Below, piece by piece: positions 34,691 through 46,013 of a stretch of 64,000 nucleotides of DNA (its first letter is position 1; every line of letters begins with the position of its first letter). A program made the translations under genes and the position numbers. A model generated the notes under the pieces. It made no database searches, was not told the origin of the DNA, and saw only the letters and a list, made by a program, of their open reading frames with translations. This DNA comes from Mallotus nudiflorus (lineage: Eukaryota > Streptophyta > Magnoliopsida > Malpighiales > Euphorbiaceae): NCBI GenBank assembly GCA_947683625.1, contig CANTUR010000670.1, forward strand, positions 641,282 to 705,281. Reading direction: 5' to 3'.

Positions 34691-37600
34691 AAACATGTTC
34701 AATATCCTTACAATGATGCCTTAGTGGTAAGTTCTTTCATCAATAATTACTTAGTAAAAAGATTGTTGATTGATGATGGAAGTGCTGTCAATGCACTCTC
34801 TTGGAATGATTATAAGGCAATGGGGAGGTTCCATCACTGATTTGAAAGTTATCTAGAATCCCATTACAAGATTTTACAGTGGAACCACACAACTAATAGG
34901 ACTAGTGGAGCTAATGTTAGAGTTTGGCAATCGAGATAATAGAGATATGAAAGTTGTTAAAGCTCTATTTAATATGGTAGACCTTCCTCTTATGTATAAT
35001 GGCATCATAGGTTGGCCAATCCTTTATGAAATTGATGTAGCCACAAGCATCAGGCATTTGACCATAAAGATCCTTCTGGAAAGTCGAGTCATAACAAGTC
35101 ATGCAGATCAGCATATGGCTAGACAATGCTATCAACTAACTATCAAACCTTAGATGTAAGCATTCCCTTAAGAATTCTTAAAAACTAACAAATAAAGAGT
35201 CAATCCTGAGCCAGTTGATCAACTCTAGGCTTTATATATTGCTAAAGGAAAGATAGTTAGAATTGACAATGAGCTTAATGACGAAGTCAAAACTGGAATA
35301 AGCAAGGTCCTCATCAAGCATTGAAGCAACTTTGCCTCTAAAGCATCTGAGGTCATTGGGGTAGATCCTTGGATTGCCTCACATAGTTTGAACATCAACC
35401 TAGGAATTAAACCTGTTGTTTAGAAAAAAAAAAGGAACTTCATATATAAGAGAAAAAAGGTGATCACCAAGGAAATAAAGAAATTACTAGAAGTCGGATT
35501 CATCAAAGAATTGACACACCCGAAATGGGTAGCTAATGTGGTGCTAGTAAAAAAGTCAAATAAGAAATATATAATGTATATAGACTATACTAATCTTAAC
35601 AAAACATGCTCGAAAGATAGCTATCCGTTATTAATATTAAATGAGCTAATAGACTCGACTACTTGTCATAACTTATATAGCTTTGTGGATGTTGCTTAAG
35701 GGTACTATCAGATCCTAATGAAGAAGGAAGATCGGGAAAAAGCATTATTTATCACTCATGAAGGCCTTTATTGCTACAAGGTTATACCCTTTATACTAAA
35801 GAATGTCAGAGCAACATACCAAAGGCTGATAAACCACATGTTCCAACATCATATTAGGAAAAATTTAGAAGTATATATATATATATAACATCATTGTCAA
35901 GAGCCAACTTGTAGAGTAGCACTCTGAGGATCTTGATCAAATCCTTCAAATACTATATCAAGCTTAATCTAGAAAAGTGTGTCTTTAGGGTGAAAACAAG
36001 AAAATTATTGGGATTCATAATATCCTATAACGGAATTGAAGCTAATATAGAAAAGATAGAGGCCATACTTAAAATGAAAGCTCCAACATCATTAAATGAG
36101 CTCTAAAAGTTAAATGGTAGAATAACAACTTTGGGGCGTTTCATATCTTGCTTAGCCAAATGATGCCTACCATTATTTTGATCCTTAAAAAACTCCAAGA
36201 AGTTCATATGGAATGAAGAATGTCAAGCTACCTTCAAAGGCATAAAAAAGTTCCTATTTTTACCACCTCTACTCAACAGGCCAATCCCCGGAGAGGTTTT
36301 TTACTTTTATCTCTTTGTTGGTTAGGAATCAATTGCAACAGTACTGGTTAGAAAGGAAGGAAGCCAACTGAATCCAATGTATTAGCAAAATACTTAGAGG
36401 TTCAGAAGTATGATATCCCAAACTGGATAAGTTAGGTATAGCCATCGTACATACATCTTGGAAGCTCAGAAATTATTTTCAAGCTCACTCAATAATTATA
36501 AGATCCACATTCCCATTAAGGAAAATTTTACAAAGACCTTAAACATTTGGTAGATTGGTCCAATGGTCGATATTTCTTGAAGAATTTGACATCAGTTATG
36601 AACCTCGGTAGCAAATCAAAGCCCAAACCTTCGTAGATTTTGTGCAAGAGATGGCAATTGAAGACTTGGACCCTTCTAAATGCCCAAAGTGGAAGTTATA
36701 CATAGATGGAGCCTCATCCATTTGAGGATTAGGTGCTAGAATGATTCTTAAAGGGCCAAACAAAGTCATAATTAGATATGCATTTTAAATAAAGTACAAA
36801 GCCACTAATAATACAGCCGAGTATGAGGCACTCATCACAAGATTGAAGTTAGCTATATAAGTCAAAACTGAGCATCTCAAAATATACTCTAATTCATAAT
36901 TGTTGGTCAACCAAATCAAAAGGACATACCAGATTAAGGACCCAAGCATTGTCAAGTATGTAGAGAAAGTCAAACAACTCTTAAAGAAGCTCAAGCATGA
37001 TGGGGGACAATGAGAAATCATTCAAATTCCTAAAAGTAAAAACTCAAAGACAAACTTACTAGCTAAATAAACAGCAGAAGACAGTCAAACATTCAAAGAG
37101 CTTGAACTAACTGAGGAATTGATGAAGCCAAGAATCGAGGAGGCAAAGATCATAGAAATATAAGAAGTACCATAATGGATGAAGCCAATCATTCAGTATC
37201 TCAAACGTGGAGTACTCCCATTGGATAAGTTGAAGGCTCAAAAGTTAAAGGTAAAAGTTGGCATTACTTTATACACAATCGGGAACTCTATAAAAGGTCC
37301 CTATCATATCCATGGTCTAAATGCTTATCACTAGAGGAAGGAAATTATGTACTTAAAGAAATTCATGAAGAGATTTATGGAGCTTATGAGTCTCATCATT
37401 CACTGATTAGAAAAGCATTATTCCAAGATTACTATTACTCCACCATGTCTCAAGATGCTCAGAAATTGGTTTAGGAATGTCACAAGTGTCAACAGTTTGC
37501 TCACCTTAACCATAAGCCCTCAAATATTCAGTATCCAATTAAGAGTCCTTGGCCTTTCACAATATGGGGAATGAATATCTTAGGTCCATTTCCTATATCA

Positions 37601-38413
37601 ACCTCTCAAAAAGAAGTTCTTGATCATGGCTATAAATCATTTCACCAAGTGGATAAAGGTTGAAGTTGTCCCAACCATCATTGAATCTCAGATTCAACAC
37701 TTTTTCTGAAAATAAATTATATGTAGATTTGGTATACCACACAACTTAATAACAAATAATGGGAAGCAATTTGACAACAAGAAATTCAGAAGGTTTTGTT
37801 ATGATCTTAATATAAAGCTCCAATTTACTTTAGTAGCTCATTCATAAATAAATGGCCAAACAAAGGTCACCAATATGATCACCATGCAAGGTATAAAGAA
37901 GAAATTAGATGAAAAAAGAGAAACTATGTTAAAGAACTCAACAATGTCATTTGGGCGTATAGAATAACACCCAGAACCTCCACCGGAGAAATGCCTTTCA
38001 GATTGACTTATGGGATCGATGTTATAATCCTAGTAGAAGTTACGTCAATGAGCTACCAGGTAATTAAAGATCTAGATCAGGAGGTCAACAACGTCAATGC
38101 TTGGATATGCTTATATCTACTTAAATAAAGGAGAGAACAAGTATCCATTATAGTAAAGGCTCAGAGGCAGAAGATCAAGGAATATCATAATAAACATGTC
38201 TAGCCAAAGAAATTTCAAGTCAAAGATTAGGTACTCTGAAGGGCTGAAATTGGTAAACGTAACTCTGAAACAAACAAGCTCATACTTAATTGGGAAGGCC
38301 CTTACTAAGTCATTGAAAAAATGACTAAAGGGGCATACAAGATCAAATATGAGCAAGGAAAAGAGCTACCTCGATACTGGAACTTAAACAATCTTAGAAA
38401 ATACTATCAATAA
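34690..38413 (+). pseudogene. Tat-I pol (PR-RT-RNH-aRNH-IN), broken
   Basis: Protease near 34755-34800 (LLIDDGSAVNALSWN). RT near 35460-35900 (VTKEIKKLLEVGFIKEL-like start, YTNLNKTCSKDSYPL), with the catalytic box damaged near 35870-35890 (VYIYI where YVDD is expected). A gypsy RNase H region is at about 36220-36640. A second, archaeal-type RNase H near 36690-37060 (KLYIDGASS, EYEALITRLKLA) is the hallmark of the Tat lineage. Integrase follows: zinc region near 37360-37500 (ECHKCQQFAHLNHKPS) and core to about 38000. Last residues LRKYYQ, then TAA at 38411-38413. Many stops throughout; not functional. Confidence 0.85.
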
Positions 38414-38479
38414 ATGTATTTAAAGTTTAGCAAGTTTTAAGAAATAAAATACTTCATTCATTATTCTAAAATGTTACAT

Positions 38480-40330
38480 TACATCAGAAGGAAAATTATC
38501 ACTTAGAATTTTACAAATTAGCCCTAAACCTAGGAGGCACAATCCCGTCATTAGGAGAAAGTTCAACATTTTCCAAATTATGAGATTCGGGCAATGAAGT
38601 GGATTTGGCATTAGAAGAGGTAGCTCTGATAGTAGATTTCTCTTTAATGGCTTGTAGATCCTTAAGAGCAAACTTAGTGGTAGCATCTTCCCCAACAGCT
38701 AGCTGCGCTAGATAATTGGAAGTTATCTTCTCCAGATCAAAAAAATATAAATTCGGATGCTGAGCTGACAATACCCTTCGATACTCGGATTTTTAAGCCT
38801 TAAAAAATCCCTTTACCATCTTTTGGTAAGTCTTCATATCGTTGCTAGGATTTCCTTTCATCAGCTAACTCTTTTGTTAGAGTTTAAAGCTCGGCATCTT
38901 GTGTCTTGATCCTTATTGAGAGTTGAGCTTGTGAATGCTCAAGCTCTTGGATCTTTTTAAGCTCACCTCAAATTCTGACTTGGACTTTGCACTATCAGTC
39001 TCGATGAGCTCTATGGCACATTTTGCCCCATCTAACTTCTTCTCATAATTGATTGCTATTGTATCGACCTCGGTCTCCTTGATATTATACTCACTTTGGA
39101 GGTTGAAATGATTGTCCTTTGCTAGTGGCAGCCTTTGAGCCATCTGAAAAACAAGTAAGGAAAGATAAAAAATGAGAAACATTCATGGAAAATGATTATA
39201 CTAAGATTGAGCAAGTTACCTCTAAAGCATGGGTAATCAAAGAATTGAATAGCTTACTTCTTCCCTCTTCTTGCCATCTTCGGATGTCATTTGACAACTA
39301 CAAAGACTCAGAATAGTGATCCCTAACTTAAGGATTAGAGACGTTTGGGGGATTTTCCTTTAATAAAATCCATCTTTTTGAATCCAGACATTTGACAAGT
39401 TTTGGACGTTTAATAAACACCTCTTCACACAGTTGTTCCTCATCATCTAAATCCTTTCTCTAAGAGCACTTTTTAGGAAGTTCATATGTTTCTTTCTGAG
39501 TAGCGTTAAGCATGGTTTTTCCTTTATCACTCAGACATGGACCAAGACGAGCCTCTAAGACCTTCACTTTCTAGGCAGGTTGATCAGTCTGGGGTGCCAC
39601 CTACTTTTCTGACCCTTCATCTAAAAGGATTCCATCCACAAAAGTGAAATAGTCAAACATCTACAAATAAAGAAAAACAAAATTCATAATATACCTTCTG
39701 AATCTCAAAACTTACCACCAATATCTATATTCCCAAGGCGGACTCTCCAGAGGTATCTCCAAGATAGATTCTCAATAGATCTGCCATCGACCATACTCTA
39801 AATGTGTAGTCTAAGCACCAATTCAGTATCTTCTTCGGATACCCTTAGGGGATGTTTCACCTTTTGGTAATCGTCAGCTCACATCCGCTGAAAATTGAAA
39901 AAATCTGATGGATGCTTAACTATGAAGAATCTATGCCTTCACTTCTTATGAAAGTCTGGAAGCTTAACGAAAATTCTATGGTTCAAAATAGCTAATAAAG
40001 AAAACATCAGCTCCCTTTTTTTTCTTATTTAGAGTATACATATACCAGTCCAGGGGAAATTTTAACCCCCTAAATAATCAAAGTACACGACCAATTTCTA
40101 CCAATTTAAAAAAGGGATGTGAGCCTTGAAATTTTTTTCTATGGTGTGCAGGATGTATTCTTAAGGAATGCTAAAGCATCTTTTATACCATTTGAGCATA
40201 TTATCATCAATGTTATATGCAAAAAGATCTTAACTAACTTGCTCTCACAGAGCCATAAAAGCCTATGGAGAAGAAAAAAAATAACTATAAAGGAAGAATC
40301 TTCACCTGGGGAAATTAGGATTTCTTTGAA
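38480..40330 (-). pseudogene. Tat-I antisense extra ORF, apparently spliced
   Basis: Between pol and the 3' LTR the minus strand reads as a degraded protein gene. Segments: FRGLKFPLDWYMYTLN near 40040-40090 and a RFFIVKHPSDFFNF stretch near 39900-39950 (hydrophobic/aromatic block as in plant mobile-type domains). Acidic and charged parts lie near 39420-39660. A coiled-coil-like segment lies near 38960-39150 (EYNIKETEVDTIAINYEKKL) and a C-terminal part near 38511-38771. Intron-like joins occur where coding similarity breaks at TTGTTTTTCAG before ATGGCTCAAAGG (near 39145) and TTATTTGTAG before ATGTTTGAC (near 39662). Extra antisense ORFs are described for Tat elements; product role unknown. Several stops remain. 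Confidence 0.6.
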
Positions 40331-40727
40331 GAAGTGCTAAAATCACAGTGGCAGAAAGGCACTAGCAAGAAAGAGAGCAGTCAAAAAATTAGCAAAGATA
40401 AAGAACACGAGAAAAGATAAAGTGTGAAATAAGCAGGAAGATACACTACTTAAAAAGGATAGGAGTTCTGGAATGACCGCTAATACCCTCACAGTTACTC
40501 ACGTCTCTCACCTAGTATTAAGGGTATTTCAAGTATAGAAAAGTCCACTAACCGAGTAGCAATGATTATGACAGTACAAATGTCTCATCTTCTATCACAC
40601 AAACAGACGTGATAGTTACACAATTCAAAATTCAAAAAGAATATCAAAAGGCATGGTGATTGATAATCCTGCTTATCCCACCACTAGCTGTCCTCATCTT
40701 TTTATCGGTACACGAGTTGTGTTTCTT

Positions 40728-41090
40728 ATGCACTAAGCATTTAAGTTTAGTGACTAAAGTTGGTTCCCTCTATTCGCTTCAATAGTACTAAGGTTTGGCA
40801 CTGGGGCCGCACTTCTAATGCATCGAACATCTAAGTCTAGTAATTGAAGCTAGCACCCTCAGGTTGCTTCGATAGTATTGAAGTTTGGCACTCAGGCTGT
40901 GCTTCTAATGCACTGAGCATCTAAGTCTAGTGATTCAAGCTCGCACCCTCACGTTACTTTGATAGTACTAAGGTTCGACACTTGGGCCACACTTTTAATG
41001 CACTGAGCATCTAAGTCTAGTGACTAAAGCTAGCACCCTCATATCACTTTGATAGTACTGTGATTCGAAAGACTCGGATTGCTTTTATAT
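40728..41090. repeat. 90-bp tandem repeat, about four copies
   Basis: Units start at 40728, 40818, 40908 and 40998, exactly 90 bases apart, each with AATGCA(C/T)(T/C)GA-like start, CATCTAAGTCTAGT, GCACCCTCA and GATAGTA. They diverge from each other by roughly 10-20%. Located in the 3' untranslated part of Tat-I, where Tat/Ogre elements are known to carry arrays that can seed satellites. Confidence 0.9.
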
Positions 41091-41439
41091 TATCAAATAT
41101 CTAAAAATCTAGCGACAGTTGGTTCCATCAGGTCATTTATATAATACTGATGGGTTAATCCATTGGGACATTTTATAAACAATGAGCATCTATAAAGTCT
41201 AGTTAGCATCTTCATGCTTTAATGTTCAGACACTGCAATCTTAAGACTTGGTACCGAGTATCATCCCTTTTCTATGACTAAGGCTAGCCATCTAAGTCAC
41301 CCTTTTGCATTAAATACAATTATGCACGCATTTTCTTTTCCGGCAGAAGAATCATTATTTTGAGTTATTCTTCAGCATGCATTTATCATATTAGGATACA
41401 CCAAACATAAATATCTAAACATGCTTTCTTGGGAACTCT

Positions 41440-41845
41440 TGATACCCCATATATATATTCCTATTCTACAAAGGGTTTATTTTCTTATACATGGGTTACT
41501 TGCAAATGAAGAATGTCCAAATTATATAAGAGAAGGATTCCTAATTAAGAAGACACTCGGACAAGAACAAATACTTTCCAAATAGGCACAAGATCTACAT
41601 CAAAGAGGAATCATATTTCTCTCGGGTTTGAACATCACTATCCCTATAAATAGGACCTCATATTTCTCATTCTCATTCATTATATTCTTTGGACTCGATA
41701 CTCTCTTTATTTCTCTAAACTCTCTCTCTACATTCTTTAATTTAGACATTAAAGGGTCTGTGGAAATCCTCCTCACCTATTACCTTACCCTTTTTATTGA
41801 TTTTTTACAGAGCTAAGACTCGAAGATTCCGGAAGCAAGTTATCA
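41440..41845 (+). repeat. Tat-I 3' LTR (406 bp)
   Basis: Starts TGATACCCCATA and ends AAGCAAGTTATCA; aligned with 32497-32900 over its full length with roughly 10-15% differences, so the insertion is old. The preceding polypurine tract is poorly kept (CTTGGGAACTC). Confidence 0.9.
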
Positions 41846-41878
41846 TTATCTTTACTCCTTTTCTACATTAGTGATGAT

Positions 41879-41967
41879 ATATTTTCATCTCCACCGAAGA
41901 TGGTTAGTAAAGTGAATTCCATTATCAATGAACCAATTGTTTTGCCACAGAATTGTTAAATGTTATC
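41879..41967. repeat. Intron tandem duplication, right copy
   Basis: Partner of 32408-32496. It is followed by TTACTCATATTTCAG (to 41981), which looks like a splice acceptor. After the acceptor a short reading GGRMGLMNISLL could be the next KSL-1 exon, but similarity to kaurene synthase is too weak to call. Confidence 0.75.
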
Positions 41968-41981
41968 TTACTCATATTTCA

Positions 41982-44279
41982 GTGGAGGTAGAATGGGCCT
42001 CATGAATATTTCACTTTTAACATTCACTATAAATATGATGGATGATGGCCACGAAAATTCGAACTGGACATCTTTATAAATTTCATAATTGAAAATGCTA
42101 ACCCAATCACCTCTAATTGGCATTAATTCATTATATACTAATACTGTGCAATTATTTAGCGAGCCTAATACACTAGCGGTTTTCAAAATTTAAAATGTTT
42201 TGTCCATTTATCCTCTAAATTTATCAAATTGACTGTTTAAACATCTCAATTTATTAAAAATAAGACTTATTAACATTAACACTATTTTTACAAGTTGAAA
42301 TAAAATTATTGAAGCACCTAAACTCGTTAAAAAGTGTCTACAAATTATATTTTTAATAAATTTAATATGTTAAAATAATCAATCATAAATTAAGACAATA
42401 AATTGACAACATGTATTAAATTTAAGCAGTTACATGTATATTAAAAGTCTATTTGATCCAGTTGTTTATAGTAGCTATTAGAGGTTACAGATTGCGAATT
42501 AATAGTCATTAGCAAATAAATATGAACTGTTTAATAAATTTTTTTTAATTGTTGTTATTTATATGTCAAATGATTATTAAGGGTACAATTTATTTGTACA
42601 TATAATTTCATATATTTTTTATTATATTTTTAGTTATGTGAATTATTTAAAAATAGTATATAGTAGTAGATAATAATTTAACTTTTTGATTTATATATTA
42701 TTAAAAATATTAAACAAAATTATTCAAAAATAAAATTTAAAATATAGATACTATTGTATACTTTTTTAAAAAATAATTATAGGTATAAATATTATAATTA
42801 TCTAATTATCAATTATAATTTAAAATTATATTAATTTGATTATGAACTATAAAAATTTAATTACATACATTTAATTTAAATAAGAGTAAAATAGTTTAAA
42901 TAAAAAATAGATATAAATTAACTATCAGCTGATAAGAAAAAGTTCCAAAATAGAGACTATTATATCCACATGCAACTGCTGTAAATAAAATAACTATTAA
43001 TTGAAGAATTTAAAATTTTATTAAATATTTAAATTATAACTGATTGGAAAATTTTTTATCAAGTATCTCAATTAGCTAAACCATCTTAATGTTATTGATT
43101 TATTGCGGTGTGCAATATATAGTTCTAGCAAACAAGACATGCCCAATGATTTTTTGCTGACATAGCTTAAAAACATAACAGTCATGAATTTAAAATCAAT
43201 TTAATAGCTACTTTTTCATAACTTTGATTTTCATGATTATTTCGAATTATTTGTAAATTTATTATTTTAATTGGTAATAAAAATTTCCCAAATTACAAAG
43301 ATTTAAATTAAACTATGTAATTGGCATTTTTTTAAATATTTAAATTTTTATAATAATTATTTAATTAGTTTTCCTTCACTTAAATTTGAAATTAAAGGTT
43401 ATATTTATGTACGCATCAGCATGTTCTTTGCTGGAAATGAGTTGTTTACGATCGTTAATGCTTCCGCAACTACAATAGAGAGCCCTAGTATGAAGGAGTG
43501 GCAATAGCTATATTGATGTGCTCACCATAGAAGGTTTGGGCATAAGATCCCACAATCGTGCATCCTCCACAGTCACCAAAGGCTCCAACACCACCTTTGC
43601 TTAGCTTAACTTTGAGAATCCTGCGATCGCGCACCAACCCGCGATTGTTATAGTACTTCAACTTTGTTTCCTCACTTTGTTTTTGGTCCTCTTATGGTCA
43701 TTTTATCACCATTCATCTCCAAGTTCTATCTTTTCCTAAAAAATAAAATAAAAACATAAAAGTATATATTGCTATTAACTAAATTAAGCTAAATGCAACT
43801 GCTAAAATTATATGCAATTTAGCACCAACACTCTAGCAGCCACAATTAAAGAATACTATATGAGATTTTATTTTAATTTTTAATAAGTTAAAGTTTAATT
43901 TTTAAGAAATATTTCAAGATTTTATTTTTGAATATATAAAGCTATTAGATAAAAAAAATCCACTATTAAATTCACTCAAAGAATTATAAATTTACCTAAC
44001 ATACAAATTAGCAAATAAATTCATTCCATTTTTTCTCAATTTAGTAAAAATATTTTAACTTAGTCAATATTTGGTAATTTTATAATAAATAATATGAATA
44101 AAAATTAATCATGAATTGTAAATTAAAAACAAATCTTACTTTACATAATTGAATTGCTAATAGAGAACTTTAAATTTATAATTTGATTATTTATGTATTC
44201 CATCCGATCTTTTTATTTTAACTAGAAAGTAATTTTTCAATTTTTAAATGAGTTCAGTGGCAAAATAAATTTTTAATAA
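41982..44279. other. AT-rich intergenic sequence
   Basis: No convincing gene. 42195-42450 resembles the anonymous repeats common in plant intergenic DNA (CCTCTAAATTTATCAAATTG and similar). 43430-43700 is a GC-richer patch with repeated CGATTG/GCGATCGCG words, probably an old LTR remnant. At 43840-43865 the sequence CTCTAGCAGCCACAATT recurs at 52378-52394, just upstream of KSL-2. Confidence 0.5.
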
Positions 44280-45384
44280 TAGATAATTTTAATTTATAAA
44301 ATTTTATAAATAAAAAAAAATTCAAATCATATCAAAATAATCATCTAATTACCACAAAAGAGTTTTTAAAATTCTATAAAGGAAAATTCAAATATAAAAA
44401 TTACAGATTTACTAAAAATTACAAATTAATAAGTATATAAAGAGATTTGTAATTGTTGAAATAAAAGATAAACAAAACAATGATAATAAAAAAAAGGTTA
44501 GAAGGAACAAAAAATTATTTTATAATAATAAATAAAATTAATAAAAATTTATTTTAAAAAATATATAATTTAATTATAAAAGTTTTGAAAATTTTGGTGT
44601 TTATATCATAAATGTTTTTGAATCTTTTTAAAAATTGTAAGTCTACACAATAATTGTTTTAAACTTTGCTACGTCTTTCCATAATTCCAGCTCAACCTAA
44701 AAGTTTGAAATCAACACATATAAGCCTAAGGATAAAGATTTATGCTGCTAATAGCGACATTATCCTGCTAATAGCGACATAAATAGGGTGTTAATAAAGA
44801 AAAAAATTATTTTTATGCTATTAATTTTAAATTGATTAACTCCTTTATATATGGGGTTATATATATATTTAATTTAAAAAATTTTATTTTTTAATGTTAA
44901 TGACAACAATATTCATATAGTGATATGTATCATAGTACCTTAAGCCTAATTCTGTCGACTTCATTGAAATCAATGCATGCATCTGTTATCCTCTCCTCCA
45001 TTTTGACATGTCCATGTATCCTATGAGTCCCTATCCTGGAATGTCCATCTGACTCACAAAAAAAAAAAAAAAAAACCCTTTATTTATAGAAATTGTCTAT
45101 TGGCTTGTAGAGTCCGACCATGAGTTAATTCCAAATATCCATCTTTAATTCCAATTGTAAGCTTCAACCCACCTATATCAAACTGAAATTGCTAATAATA
45201 GAACATCAACTTGCTATTAATTTTCAGTATACAATATGAATAATATGAAACAATTAAGAGTGCTTATGTGACTGTGGAAATTATCCGGTGGTCACTTCTT
45301 TCTAATGTGATTATAAGATAGGATGATTTAAATTCTACTATTTTTAACTTGTGACAATGATTTTTATTTTCATTTGATTTAAAA

Positions 45385-45400
<16 letters not shown>
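44280..45400. repeat. Duplicated block A (paired with 51045-52170)
   Basis: About 1.1 kb collinear with block B: shared GAGATTTGTAATTGTTG, TCGACTTCATTGAAATCAA, TGCATGCATCTGTTATCC, CAATATGAATAATATGAAAC and AGAGTGCTTATGTGA-like runs. The copies differ by point changes, a 211-bp insertion in A (44730-44940) and about 290 extra bases in B (about 51713-52000). Block B lies directly upstream of KSL-2, so block A may be the upstream region of a lost or moved gene copy. Confidence 0.88.
44730..44940. mobile_element. 211-bp insertion with 9-bp direct repeats
   Basis: Absent from block B. Flanked by TAAGCCTAA at 44721-44729 and 44941-44949, a 9-bp target duplication as made by Mutator-type elements. 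No clear terminal inverted repeats are visible. Its first part contains a 20-bp tandem repeat (TATGCTGCTAATAGCGACAT and TATCCTGCTAATAGCGACAT, 44741-44780). Confidence 0.65.

Positions 45401-45433
<33 letters not shown>
45387..45433. repeat. (TA)n microsatellite
   Basis: About 23 AT/TA dinucleotide units at the right end of block A. Confidence 0.97.
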
Positions 45434-45434
<1 letters not shown>

Positions 45435-45492
45435 CCATAGTGGGAGCCAAAGATAGTAATAAGACGAGAAAAATTCAATGGTTACACTTCTA

Positions 45493-45716
45493 TGAGTAAA
45501 CAGTTCAAAAGAAAAAATTTAGAAAATTCAACAGAAATATTTTTTCATGATATTTAAAAAAGGGTTACACCCCTTATATATATATATAGGAATCGTAATC
45601 ATAACCTAATTAGGAATAGAATAATATCCTAAATAGAATAAAGACTTTATTTCTAATTGTATACAAATATTTACTTCCTAATAAATACAAAAAAAAATAT
45701 ATTTACTTCCTCAATA
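45493..45716 (-). repeat. Small copia 3' LTR
   Basis: 224 bases, aligned with 50092-50311; inner end TCAATA where the other copy has TCAACA. Confidence 0.85.
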
Positions 45717-46013
45717 CTCCCCCTCAAGTTGGTGAATGTATGTCAATCATTCTCAACTTGCCAAGCGAGTTATAGAACATTTTTCCGGATACAATCTTTG
45801 TGAGGATATCAGCTAGTTGAGTTTAAGAAAAAACAAATGGAAGATCAATTGTTCCTTGGTTCAGATGATCTTTTATGAAATGTCTGTTAACCTCCACATG
45901 TTTTGTTCAATCATGTTGAACCAAATTGTTTTCAATTGCTATGGCTGCTTTATTATCACAATGTAACAACATAGGCTTCAAATGTTTTAGTCCCAAATCC
46001 TGAATAATTCATC

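Larger units (their letters stand above)
32497..41845 (+). mobile_element. Tat-I: complete Ty3/gypsy Tat-type element, 9.35 kb
   Basis: Bounded by LTRs 32497-32900 and 41440-41845, both starting TGATA and ending GTTATCA, and flanked by the perfect 5-bp duplication TTATC (32492-32496 and 41846-41850). Contains a tRNA primer site, gag, protease, RT, two RNase H regions and integrase, then 3 kb with an antisense ORF and a 90-bp tandem array. Inserted in an intron of KSL-1 in the gene's orientation. The coding parts carry many stops. Confidence 0.92.

Noticed and set aside
40728..41090. CRISPR-like repeat-spacer pattern
   Set aside because: Units are contiguous 90-bp tandem copies without unique spacers, in a plant retroelement 3' UTR.
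41968..42186. 72-residue minus-strand ORF after Tat-I
   Set aside because: No domain and AT-rich. On the plus strand the same place may be a weak KSL-1 exon remnant (after TTTCAG at 41981), but similarity is too low to call either.
43430..43840. GC-richer patch as a possible exon
   Set aside because: No open frame of useful length and repeated CGATTG/GCGATCGCG words; looks like repetitive DNA.
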